Source: Dehalococcoidales bacterium
GTDB taxonomy: Bacteria > Chloroflexota > Dehalococcoidia > Dehalococcoidales > UBA2162
Reading direction: 5' to 3'
Assembly: GCA_020343555.1 (NCBI GenBank)
Contig: CP070800.1
Coordinates: 47,704 to 53,675, forward strand
Length of the DNA stretch: 5,972 bases
The notes under the pieces were generated by a model, which had not been told where the DNA came from, ran no database searches, and was given only the letters and a program-made list of their open reading frames with translations. Positions 1-5,397 of this stretch are shown piece after piece; position 1 is the stretch's first letter; each line of letters opens with the position of its first letter. Made by a program: the position numbers and the translations under genes.

Positions 1-2
1 GC

Positions 3-125
3 TGGGGGATCATCGCCTGGCTGGGAGTGGTGAACACGGCCCTGGCCTTCTTCCTCTGGAACCACGCGCTGCAGCGGCTGGAGGTTTTCGAGACCTCGAT
101 CCTCCAGAACACGATGCTCATCCAG
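3..125 (+). CDS. EamA/DMT-family transporter, C-terminal fragment (both ends missing)
   Basis: Frame 3 is open from the left edge and reads as the penultimate part of a drug/metabolite transporter (EamA) protein. It includes WGIIAWLGVVNTALAFFLWN, then a basic/amphipathic stretch (HALQRLEVFE) and SILQNTMLIQ. In this family the pattern of small residues, 'TALAxxLW', and 'xxQNTMLIQ' marks the junction between the last transmembrane helices of the second EamA repeat, and a further helix with a FLGE-like motif should follow. Here the transporter-like sequence ends at the CAG codon 123-125. The frame continues to a stop at 237-239, but those residues do not look like a membrane helix. GC is about 62% (78 of 125 bases), against about 43% in the next 115 bases. 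Family membership is fairly clear; the substrate (metabolite or drug efflux) cannot be told. The fragment probably does not belong to the sequence that follows it. Confidence 0.7.
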
Positions 126-129
126 GACT
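122..129. other. abrupt sequence junction between two unrelated coding sequences
   Basis: Up to about 125, frame 3 encodes an EamA transporter. From about 125, frame 2 encodes an unrelated low-GC membrane protein that reads sensibly from GLTDIRNELDNAVFEMQEPL onward. Neither gene has its natural end here: the transporter lacks its last helix and the second gene lacks a start codon and N-terminus. Base composition changes at the same point. No inverted repeat, target duplication or transposase remnant is visible, so a chimeric assembly join is at least as likely as a genuine recombination breakpoint. The exact point can be placed only to within a few bases. Confidence 0.7.
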
Positions 130-574
130 TACCGATATCAGAAACGAGCTTGATAATGCCGTGTTCGAGATGCAGGAACCGCTTGAAATATCTAGAGAGT
201 ATGTCTCATATTTCCGGCTTGCATATACCCTTCTCATAGTGTTTATCGGATTTATGGTGTTATCCATTATCCTGCTCCTTCGTGACGTACGCGTAATTTG
301 CCGCCGGATCGGCATTCCGCTATTCATATATGGCCTTCTGGAATATGCGGCAATCTGGGTCGGCAGGTATTTTCTCAATGGCAGGATATCTTACCCCGAT
401 GATTTCCCTTACGCTGCTGAAAGTATGATCACTGATACGATAAATAGTGCAATGCGTCCGCTAGAAATATTCAGCCTTGTATTGATGATCGTAGGCTTGG
501 TGTTGACCGTAATATCTTTTGTGTATAAAAGAGGGCAGCAAGAGTCGGAAACGGAGGTAGAAGTTATTGAATAG
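125..574 (+). CDS. hypothetical membrane protein, N-terminally truncated
   Basis: The protein is not recognised as a named family. Coding sense starts in frame 2 at the junction near 125 and ends at the TAG at 572-574. The first possible start codon is the GTG at 161, giving 137 residues, but it has no Shine-Dalgarno sequence. The preceding in-frame residues (LTDIRNELDNAVFEMQEPL) look like natural protein, so the true N-terminus is probably missing. Counting from the GTG, three hydrophobic segments are predicted at about residues 20-40, 50-68 and 102-122. A short hydrophilic loop with a YPDDFPYAAE stretch lies between the second and third. The tail is acidic (QQESETEVEVIE). The piece looks like the C-terminal membrane part of a larger protein whose extracytoplasmic portion would lie upstream. 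Its last 11 bp overlap the end of the convergent nfeD-like gene. Frame 2 also stays open through the transporter fragment to position 2, so gene callers may report one fused partial gene; that fusion should not be believed. Confidence 0.6.
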   Translation, partial: GLTDIRNELDNAVFEMQEPLEISREYVSYFRLAYTLLIVFIGFMVLSIILLLRDVRVICRRIGIPLFIYGLLEYAAIWVGRYFLNGRISYPDDFPYAAESMITDTINSAMRPLEIFSLVLMIVGLVLTVISFVYKRGQQESETEVEVIE

Positions 575-977
575 TATCCCTGTTGTCTGCAGGATCACTT
601 TCTTTAACTTCCAGTTTTAACCTTTTCTGGCCGGTCACGATTACGTCTCGTCCTTGCCGAATTTCGCCTGATATGGATGTTGCCGACCACAACTCACCCC
701 GGATCCTCACCCATCCTTCGGGATTCAGTGATGAAGTAACTCTCCCTTTCGTCCCTACCATATTCGGCATTCCTAAAATGTGACCGATCATTAATGCTTT
801 GGTTCCTTTCTTGAAGGTATAAACCGAATATGACAGCCATGCTATCATAATCAAGCCGATTCCCCAGAGAGGAAAATCAACACCGATTTTGGGTAATCCC
901 CAGATTCCGGCTGCGGCAATGGCGATCTCTTCTATAATCGTGCTGATTATCGCGAATATCAGTCTTGGTCTGTTCAT
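564..977 (-). CDS. NfeD-like short membrane protein with C-terminal OB-fold domain
   Basis: This 137-residue protein has two hydrophobic segments (about residues 6-27 and 35-55) followed by a soluble domain at about 72-126. That domain contains MVGTKGRVTSSLNPEGWVRI and RGELWSATS, then a GEIRQGRDVIVTG strand. The 'G..G.....L.P.G.V...GE.W.A.S......G..V.V' pattern is typical of the OB-fold domain of NfeD (PF01957). This is the short form without the N-terminal ClpP-like protease domain. Such proteins are membrane anchored and often partner with SPFH/stomatin-like proteins, but no such gene is adjacent here, so the role is open. The ATG at 975-977 is preceded by no strong ribosome binding site. 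An extended -10 element (TGATATAAT) ends only 11 bp upstream of it, so the mRNA may be nearly leaderless. The gene diverges from gatC and converges on the truncated membrane gene, overlapping it by 11 bp. Confidence 0.8.
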   Translation of the reverse strand: MNRPRLIFAIISTIIEEIAIAAAGIWGLPKIGVDFPLWGIGLIMIAWLSYSVYTFKKGTKALMIGHILGMPNMVGTKGRVTSSLNPEGWVRIRGELWSATSISGEIRQGRDVIVTGQKRLKLEVKESDPADNRDTIQ

Positions 978-988
978 ATCTCATCATA

Positions 989-997
989 ATTATATCA
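989..997 (-). promoter_or_regulatory. candidate extended -10 promoter for the nfeD-like gene
   Basis: Read on the minus strand, 997 down to 989 is TGATATAAT, a perfect TATAAT with the extended TGn element. No good -35 box lies at the normal distance (GTAATC at 1017-1012). Transcription would begin near 982, about five bases before the ATG at 977. This explains the lack of a convincing Shine-Dalgarno sequence. It is a motif match only. Confidence 0.45.
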
Positions 998-1007
998 GAT
1001 ACTTCGG

Positions 1008-1037
1008 TTGCGATTACGCAGATACGAGTGTTATAAT
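1008..1037 (+). promoter_or_regulatory. candidate sigma-70-type promoter for the gatC operon
   Basis: TTGCGA at 1008-1013 (4 of 6 matches to TTGACA) and a perfect TATAAT at 1032-1037 are separated by 18 bp. The expected transcription start is near 1044, leaving a leader of about 25 nt that holds the gatC ribosome binding site. The -35 region sits back to back with the upstream part of the leftward nfeD promoter, so the two promoters probably share this short intergenic region. Confidence 0.55.
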
Positions 1038-1068
1038 TCTCATGAATCGTCCAGGTCCGGAGAATTCT

Positions 1069-1368
1069 ATGAAACTTAGCCGAGAGGAAGTGCTGCATAT
1101 CGCCCGTCTTGCCAGGATGGGTATTACGGATGAAGAAGTCGACAAACTCAGTGAGCAACTTTCAGATATACTTGACAATTTCGAAGTACTTCAGCAGGTT
1201 GATACTGATAACGTTCCTCCGACCGCCCAGTCTATTGCCCTCAATAATGTTAATAGAGACGATTCTGCATTGGCTTCCTATTCTCCGGATGATATTTTAT
1301 CCAACGCTCCTCGAAGAGAACAGGACTACTTTAAAATTCACGCGGTACTGGAAGATGAATCTTCCTAA
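1069..1368 (+). CDS. gatC: GatC, aspartyl/glutamyl-tRNA amidotransferase subunit C
   Basis: This 99-residue protein is the small subunit of GatCAB. It wraps around and stabilises GatA and bridges it to GatB in the cytoplasmic complex that amidates Glu-tRNA(Gln) and/or Asp-tRNA(Asn). The family pattern is visible end to end: LSREEVLHIARLARM at the start, a helix with LSEQLSDILDNFEVLQQVDT, the VDTDNVPPTA linker, NVNRDD, and the terminal NAPRREQDYFKIHAVLE. Length fits the usual 93-100 residues. The ATG at 1069 is chosen because GGAG at 1059-1062 lies six bases upstream and the conserved sequence begins there. The frame is open upstream to 889, but that extension overlaps the nfeD-like gene and the promoter region and adds non-conserved residues. 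The stop is 12 bp before the CDF transporter gene, so the two are probably cotranscribed. Confidence 0.96.
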   Translation: MKLSREEVLHIARLARMGITDEEVDKLSEQLSDILDNFEVLQQVDTDNVPPTAQSIALNNVNRDDSALASYSPDDILSNAPRREQDYFKIHAVLEDESS

Positions 1369-1380
1369 CCGGTATTCTCT

Positions 1381-2013
1381 ATGAGTAAGACAGTGAGTGA
1401 AAAGACCAGGCTTGTAACAAGGGGGCTTTATCTTGAATACATCAATGTTACATATAACATCCTTGAAGCGATTGCGGCTATTATTTTCGGAGGACTTTCG
1501 AACAGCATCGCGCTTATCGGATTCGGACTTGACAGCATAGTCGAATCACTTTCAGGACTGGTACTGATATGGAGGTTACGGCAACACGGGAAAATATCCC
1601 CTGAACTTGAAGAAAAGATCGAACGCCGGGCAACACGATTTGTAGCTGTCACATTTTTCGTTCTCGGTGCATATATTGCTTATGAGTCCATCGACAAGTT
1701 AATTTCCTCCGAAATTCCGGAACCGTCATTGCCGGGAATAATTATTGCGATCGTTTCACTGCTTGTTATGCCGTTTATGGCGTGGCTGAAGTATAAAACA
1801 GGAAAACAGATTAATAGCCGGGCGCTTGTTGCCGATTCAAAAGAAACGCTTGCCTGTGCTTTTCTTTCTATCGCGCTACTACTTGGATTAGGATTGAATT
1901 ACCTGTTCGGATTCTGGCAAGCAGATCCGATAGTAGGTATACTAATAGTATTCTTTCTCTTTAAAGAAGGGTGGGAACTATGGAACGAGGAAGATGAAGA
2001 CGAGGACGATTAA
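1381..2013 (+). CDS. cation diffusion facilitator (CDF)-type transporter, no C-terminal domain
   Basis: This 210-residue membrane protein has about six hydrophobic segments (roughly residues 18-37, 42-64, 86-105, 116-136, 150-173 and 180-198). It should export divalent metal ions across the inner membrane in exchange for protons. The second segment contains IALIGFGLDSIVES and the fifth ALVADSKETLACAFLSI, followed by LGLGLNYLFGFWQADPIVG, matching the CDF/TMEM163-like 'cation transporter' group. Aligned by eye to E. coli YiiP, D51 and E55 occupy the D45/D49 positions. E155 and C159 fall where YiiP has H153 and D157, so the metal site is atypical and zinc specificity should not be assumed. The cytoplasmic C-terminal domain of classical CDFs is absent; a short acidic tail (EEDEDEDD) ends the protein. 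No clear Shine-Dalgarno precedes the ATG, and its position 12 bp after gatC suggests translational coupling. It lies between gatC and gatA, an unusual place. Confidence 0.88.
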   Translation: MSKTVSEKTRLVTRGLYLEYINVTYNILEAIAAIIFGGLSNSIALIGFGLDSIVESLSGLVLIWRLRQHGKISPELEEKIERRATRFVAVTFFVLGAYIAYESIDKLISSEIPEPSLPGIIIAIVSLLVMPFMAWLKYKTGKQINSRALVADSKETLACAFLSIALLLGLGLNYLFGFWQADPIVGILIVFFLFKEGWELWNEEDEDEDD

Positions 2014-2017
2014 CATC

Positions 2018-2037
2018 GGAGAGAATAGAGAACCATC
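2018..2037 (+). promoter_or_regulatory. putative gatA ribosome binding site and AUC start codon
   Basis: GGAGAG (2018-2023) lies 11 bases before ATC at 2035-2037, with a weaker AGAG at 2027-2030. An in-frame TAG at 2026-2028 fixes the upstream limit of gatA. The sequence before the alternative GTG at 2104 (AAGACAGATTTCCTCA) has no Shine-Dalgarno match, which favours initiation upstream. Confidence 0.45.
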
Positions 2038-3492
2038 GATAAGCTATATCAATTAACAATCAAAGAAGCATATGAACTCCTTAGTTCAAGACAGATTTCC
2101 TCAGTGGAACTTACGGAAGCATGTCTCGACCGCATTGTGCAGGTAGAAGAACAAGTAAAATCCTTTGTCACCATAACCGCTGAATCGGCGCGTGATCAGG
2201 CTTGGTCGGCAGACAAAATTATTGCTGAAGGTAAAGGAAGTTCTCTTACCGGTATACCTGCCGTGATAAAGGACGTGATGTGTACCAAAGGAGTGCCGAC
2301 GACCTGCTCGTCCAAAATGCTTGAGAATTTCGTTCCTCCCTATAACGCAACAGTGGTTGAAAAACTTTATGACCACGGCGTAGTGATGATTGGAAAAGCT
2401 AATATGGATGAGTTTGCCATGGGATCGTCCACGGAGAATTCAGCCTTCTTTCCTACCCGTAATCCATGGGATCTCTCACGCGTTCCCGGCGGCAGCAGCG
2501 GTGGTTCGGCGGCATCGGTTGCTGCTGATGAAACAATATATTCCCTGGGCTCCGATACGGGCGGCAGTATCCGCCAGCCAGCCGCGCTTTGCAGTGTCAC
2601 GGGCCTTAAACCGACCTATGGCAGAGTCAGCCGGTACGGGCTGGTTGCCTTCGCAAGTTCACTTGACCAGATAGGTCCTCTTACCAAACATGTCATCGAC
2701 TGTGCCCTGGTTATGAACGCGATCTCAGGATACGATGAAAGAGATTCTACCTCCGTGCCTGAACCTGTTCCTGATTTTACTGCATGTCTGACCGGCGATA
2801 TTAAAGGAATGAAGCTGGGTGTACCGAAGGAATACTTCGTCGAAGGTATTCAGCCTGGAGTGGAGTCAGTGGTGCGTGCTGCGATTAATAAACTCGTAGA
2901 TCTTGGTGCATCTATTGAAGAAGTATCACTCCCTCATACGGGTTATGCACTGGCAGTGTATTATATCATCGCGCCTTCCGAAGCGTCGGCTAACCTGGCC
3001 CGGTATGACGGAGTTAAATACGGCCTGTCCCATGAGGAAGCAACCGGGATGTGGGAGAACATGGAGAAGACCCGCCAGTACGGTTTCGGCCCCGAGGTGA
3101 AACGCCGCATAATGCTGGGGACTTACGCGCTTTCAGCCGGATATTATGATGCCTACTATTTAAAAGCCCAGAAAGTAAGGACCTTGATACGACAGGAATT
3201 TGATTCCGTTTTCGAGAAAGTTGATGCTCTTGTTACGCCTACCTCTCCTACGGTACCTTTCAAGATCGGCGAAAAAACGGATAATCCGCTCCAGATGTAT
3301 CTGAGTGATGTCTGTACTCTACCCATAAACATAGCCGGTATTCCTGCACTTTCTATTCCTGCCGGTTTCTCCGAGGGATTGCCGGTAGGAATGCAGATAA
3401 TCGGCAAACCATTCGCTGAAGAAACCATCATGAAGATCGGCCACGCATACCAGCAGGTAACCGGGTGGCACAAACATAAACCAGAGCTGTAA
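2035..3492 (+). CDS. gatA: GatA, aspartyl/glutamyl-tRNA amidotransferase subunit A (probable AUC start)
   Basis: This is the amidase-signature subunit of GatCAB, which hydrolyses glutamine to supply ammonia for transamidation of Glu-tRNA(Gln) and/or Asp-tRNA(Asn). The signature region is intact: K79 in [13 protein letters not shown], cis-Ser S154 in [10 protein letters not shown] and nucleophile S178 in [12 protein letters not shown], followed by [14 protein letters not shown]. These numbers count from the codon at 2035 and equal those known for Staphylococcus aureus GatA. The resulting length, 485 residues, is also the family norm. The conserved N-terminus ([20 protein letters not shown]) is encoded upstream of the first conventional start, a GTG at 2104. 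No ATG, GTG or TTG lies in frame between the TAG at 2026 and that GTG, so AUC at 2035 is the likeliest start unless the base is an error. GGAGAG at 2018-2023 is upstream, slightly far. The conservative alternative is 2104-3492 (462 residues), which lacks a ribosome binding site. No gatB follows. Confidence 0.95.
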   Translation: MDKLYQLTIKEAYELLSSRQISSVELTEACLDRIVQVEEQVKSFVTITAESARDQAWSADKIIAEGKGSSLTGIPAVIKDVMCTKGVPTTCSSKMLENFVPPYNATVVEKLYDHGVVMIGKANMDEFAMGSSTENSAFFPTRNPWDLSRVPGGSSGGSAASVAADETIYSLGSDTGGSIRQPAALCSVTGLKPTYGRVSRYGLVAFASSLDQIGPLTKHVIDCALVMNAISGYDERDSTSVPEPVPDFTACLTGDIKGMKLGVPKEYFVEGIQPGVESVVRAAINKLVDLGASIEEVSLPHTGYALAVYYIIAPSEASANLARYDGVKYGLSHEEATGMWENMEKTRQYGFGPEVKRRIMLGTYALSAGYYDAYYLKAQKVRTLIRQEFDSVFEKVDALVTPTSPTVPFKIGEKTDNPLQMYLSDVCTLPINIAGIPALSIPAGFSEGLPVGMQIIGKPFAEETIMKIGHAYQQVTGWHKHKPEL

Positions 3493-3512
3493 TTTGGTCG
3501 AGGAGTCCTTGA

Positions 3513-4127
3513 ATGGACGAAAAGGAATTGCATGACTGGTTCACCTCATTAAAAGATGAACTCGAAACCGCTTATGTCCGGAACAGAGAACCGTGGAGAC
3601 AGTCCGGATATCTCGGTTCCGAGGAGCAATGGATTGCAGCTCGTAAACCGGTGGCTGACTGTATAGAAAAATCCGGTAGTTTCCTGGATATTGGCTGTGC
3701 TAACGGATACCTTCTTGAGTGTATCTTAAAGTGGACTTCAGATAGAAATCTTAGGATTATTCCTTATGGTATAGATATTTCAGGAAAACTAATCGAACTG
3801 GCAAAGGAAAGACTTGCCGGTTATGCAGATAATCTATTTACCGGAAATGGATGGGACTGGAACCCGCCAACTAGATTCGATTATGTTCGTACCGAACTGG
3901 TGTATGTTCCGGAACATCTGCAGAAACGATATCTCGACAGAATACTGAACGTATATTTAAAAGAAGACGGAAAACTGCTTATTGCAGAATACGGATTAAG
4001 CTCCAGACCTCCGAATACATCGTATGTCGGTAATCTGCTCGTGGCGTGGGATTACGATCTTATCGACCAGAAATCGGGATATTATGAAAGTAAAGAACAT
4101 ACCAGAATCTATATCATAGCCAGGTGA
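3513..4127 (+). CDS. class I SAM-dependent methyltransferase
   Basis: This 204-residue cytoplasmic protein has a Rossmann-type methyltransferase core. Motif I, which binds S-adenosylmethionine, is FLDIGCANGYLLE at about residues 57-69. The acidic end of the second strand is YGIDIS at about 85-90. The motif IV region reads FDYVRTELVYVPE at about 122-134, followed by LKEDGKLLIAEYG, the strand that usually carries 'xxGGxLxxxx'. About 50 residues precede motif I, including a PWRQSGYLGSEEQW segment that could help bind substrate. The substrate is not evident; it could be a small molecule, a protein or RNA. The ATG at 3513 is well supported by AGGAG at 3501-3505, seven bases upstream. It starts 20 bp after gatA and precedes the DUF402 gene by 24 bp, so it is probably the fourth gene of the gatC operon. 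The functional link to tRNA amidation is only positional. Confidence 0.85.
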   Translation: MDEKELHDWFTSLKDELETAYVRNREPWRQSGYLGSEEQWIAARKPVADCIEKSGSFLDIGCANGYLLECILKWTSDRNLRIIPYGIDISGKLIELAKERLAGYADNLFTGNGWDWNPPTRFDYVRTELVYVPEHLQKRYLDRILNVYLKEDGKLLIAEYGLSSRPPNTSYVGNLLVAWDYDLIDQKSGYYESKEHTRIYIIAR

Positions 4128-4151
4128 AAGGATTGATTTTAACACGACCGA

Positions 4152-4763
4152 ATGAACGATATGTTTCGTTTTAAACCCGGCCAAATTATACTTTGCCGCG
4201 AGTTCTGGCAGGATAAACTCTGGTCTGAAAGGCCCGAGATTGTCGTACGGGATACTCCGGACCTACTTGCTTTATACCTTCACCCGAACACCATTATTAA
4301 TCAGCCTGTTTCTCCAACCGGAGATAAAGCTACTTATTTAGACCGCCTGAACCTTACATGGACTCTTGCCAAGGCCCCCTGGATCGGACTGAGAAGACTG
4401 CGTCTATCAATACCGGGAGCTTTCTATTCCGTGCTGTTGTTCTGGAATGAAGATAACTCTTTCCGAGCCTGGTACATCAATCTAGAAGAGCCCTTTCGCC
4501 GAACACCACAGGGATTTGATTATATCGATTTATTCCTGGACATTCTTGCTGAACCTGATCTGTCAAGCTGGCGATGGATGGATGAAGATGAACTCCAGGA
4601 AGCAGTCGAACAGGATTTCATATCAGGCACGACTTCCGATATGCTGTATTCGGAGGGCAGGAAGGCAATTGAGTGGCTGCAGTCAGGTAATTCACCGTTT
4701 AACGGGTGGGAAACATGGCGTCCTGATCCTTCCTGGCAACCCCCTATTTTGAGTGAAGAGTAA
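4152..4763 (+). CDS. DUF402 domain-containing protein (FomD/Ntdp-like fold)
   Basis: This is a 203-residue soluble protein. The recognisable block spans about residues 104-160: FRAWYINLEEPFRRT, then GFDYIDLFLDI, then LSSWRWMDEDELQEAVEQ. This order (W-Y-x-N-x-x-x-P-x-R-R-T, G-F-D-x-x-D-x-x-L-D, W-x-W-x-D-E-D-E-L) is characteristic of DUF402 (PF04167). The family includes FomD and Staphylococcus Ntdp, metal-dependent enzymes that cleave nucleoside di/triphosphates or nucleotide conjugates. N110, D123, D126 and D130 are probable metal or phosphate ligands by family analogy. The N-terminal 90 residues (including ERPEIVVRDTPDLLALYLHP) form the typical preceding beta-rich part. The exact reaction here is unknown. 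The ATG at 4152 is the first possible start after an in-frame TAA at 4140; a second ATG at 4161 is possible, and neither has a strong Shine-Dalgarno. It is the last gene of the run, followed by a 151-bp intergenic region. Confidence 0.85.
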   Translation: MNDMFRFKPGQIILCREFWQDKLWSERPEIVVRDTPDLLALYLHPNTIINQPVSPTGDKATYLDRLNLTWTLAKAPWIGLRRLRLSIPGAFYSVLLFWNEDNSFRAWYINLEEPFRRTPQGFDYIDLFLDILAEPDLSSWRWMDEDELQEAVEQDFISGTTSDMLYSEGRKAIEWLQSGNSPFNGWETWRPDPSWQPPILSEE

Positions 4764-4816
4764 TCTAAAACCTGTCTACTAGCTCTTCCTGAATACACCA
4801 TTATTCACCAGTTAAT

Positions 4817-4858
4817 GCAGAGACCTATTGAAGTACTAACAAATCGTTTCATCTCTGC
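4817..4858. repeat. 7-bp inverted repeat flanking the lrp/asnC promoter -35 region
   Basis: GCAGAGA at 4817-4823 and its exact reverse complement TCTCTGC at 4852-4858 have arm centres 35 bp apart. The right arm runs into the extended -10 element. A nested pair, TGAA (4829-4832) and TTCA (4848-4851), lies inside. The repeat lies upstream of the predicted transcription start, so it would act as DNA, possibly a regulator binding site. Lrp/AsnC proteins commonly autoregulate, but their sites are degenerate and this assignment is inference. Confidence 0.35.
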
Positions 4859-4864
4859 TATAAT
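4836..4864 (+). promoter_or_regulatory. candidate extended -10 promoter for the lrp/asnC-like gene
   Basis: TGCTATAAT at 4856-4864 is a perfect TATAAT with an extended TGn element. CTAACA at 4836-4841 matches TTGACA at 4 of 6 positions with a 17-bp spacer. Transcription would start near 4871, giving a leader of about 44 nt. This is a motif match only. Confidence 0.55.
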
Positions 4865-4871
4865 TAGACAG

Positions 4872-4888
4872 ACCGGTGAAAACACGGT
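4872..4888. repeat. short imperfect inverted repeat in the lrp/asnC leader
   Basis: ACCG at 4872-4875 pairs with CGGT at 4885-4888. Allowing one unpaired G (4876), the pairing extends to a 6-bp stem around an AAAA loop (ACCG-G-TGAAAACACGGT). It begins at the predicted transcription start. It could be an operator half-site pair or a small leader hairpin; chance is also possible at this length. Confidence 0.3.
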
Positions 4889-4900
4889 AATAGTTCTGCT

Positions 4901-4906
4901 AGGAGG
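4901..4906 (+). promoter_or_regulatory. consensus ribosome binding site of the lrp/asnC-like gene
   Basis: AGGAGG, a full anti-16S match, lies eight bases before the ATG at 4915. It fixes this start and predicts strong translation, in contrast to the weak or absent sites of the CDF and DUF402 genes. Confidence 0.85.
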
Positions 4907-4914
4907 CTTAAATT

Positions 4915-5397
4915 ATGGACAAAGAAATATTAAAAATCCTCGAAGATGATGCCCGTACTACCACGAAGCAGATATCAGCCATGACCGGCAATTCTACCTC
5001 GGAAGTCTCCCGTTTCATAGAACAGGCCGAAAAAGACCGTGTAATTCTGAAATATAAAGCAATCGTTAATTGGGACAAGGTCGAAAATGAGCAGGTATGG
5101 GCACTGATAGAGGTTAAACTCACTCCCGAGAAGGATGTGGGTTTCGACTCTATAGCAGAGCGTATCTATCGCTTCCCGCAGACCCGTACCGTATACCTCG
5201 TTTCTGGGACGTATGACCTTTTCGTCCTGGTAACCGGTAAGACCAACCACGAGATTGCTGACTTCGTCTCTCAGAAGCTTTCGCACATCGAAGGGGTACA
5301 GGCTACGGTAACCCAGTTCGTGATGAAGAGATATAAGGAAGACGGCGAGTTAATAGAGGAAAAAGAAGAAGTAAAAAGGCAACCGGTTATCCTTTAA
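4915..5397 (+). CDS. Lrp/AsnC family transcriptional regulator
   Basis: This 160-residue protein has the two-domain layout of feast/famine regulators. An N-terminal winged helix-turn-helix spans about residues 2-44 (DKEILKILEDDARTTTKQIS, then MTGNSTSEVSRFIEQAEKD) and is followed by a GVI-like hinge (DRVILKYKAIVNW). The C-terminal RAM/AsnC ligand-binding domain spans about 62-140: WALIEVKLTPE, IYRFPQTRTVYLVSGTYDLF with the SGTYD effector loop at 97-101, and FVSQKLSHIEGVQATVTQFV. Such proteins assemble as dimers to octamers, bind DNA and often sense an amino acid. Length fits the family, with a slightly long charged tail (GELIEEKEEVKRQ). It lies 27 bp before an aminotransferase gene, so it probably controls itself and that gene in response to an amino acid; which one cannot be told. 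The inverted repeats at its promoter are candidate targets. Confidence 0.92.
   Translation: MDKEILKILEDDARTTTKQISAMTGNSTSEVSRFIEQAEKDRVILKYKAIVNWDKVENEQVWALIEVKLTPEKDVGFDSIAERIYRFPQTRTVYLVSGTYDLFVLVTGKTNHEIADFVSQKLSHIEGVQATVTQFVMKRYKEDGELIEEKEEVKRQPVIL

Larger units (their letters stand above)
4764..4914. other. intergenic region between the gatC operon and the lrp/asnC operon
   Basis: These 151 bp hold no plausible gene. The right half carries a promoter-like element, two inverted repeats and a strong ribosome binding site, each listed separately. I saw no GC-rich hairpin followed by a T run after the DUF402 stop, so the upstream operon has no obvious intrinsic terminator here. Confidence 0.7.

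Noticed and set aside
2..574. A single long open frame joining the left edge to the low-GC membrane protein
   Set aside because: The first ~40 codons in this frame are the out-of-frame reading of a clear EamA transporter segment, and composition shifts at the join. The fusion is accidental.
889..1068. N-terminal extension of GatC
   Set aside because: It overlaps the nfeD-like gene on the other strand and the gatC promoter, has no conserved residues, and the ATG at 1069 has its own ribosome binding site and gives the normal family length.
877..1158. Minus-strand open frame overlapping nfeD and gatC
   Set aside because: It overlaps two well-supported genes, and its translation is rich in basic and histidine residues with no recognisable pattern, as expected for a shadow frame.
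2101..2674. Several open frames on both strands within gatA
   Set aside because: They lie wholly or mainly within a strongly conserved amidase gene and show no domain-like sequence or ribosome binding sites.
4516..4801. Open frames on both strands at the end of the DUF402 gene
   Set aside because: They are shadows of the conserved DUF402 block; no start signal or recognisable protein pattern supports them.
4764..4858. Possible intrinsic terminator after the DUF402 gene
   Set aside because: The only sizeable inverted repeat has a 28-base loop, modest GC and no following T run, and its right arm merges with a promoter -10 element.
4871..4914. Possible riboswitch or structured RNA leader
   Set aside because: The predicted leader is only about 44 nt with one weak hairpin, too short for known amino-acid riboswitches.
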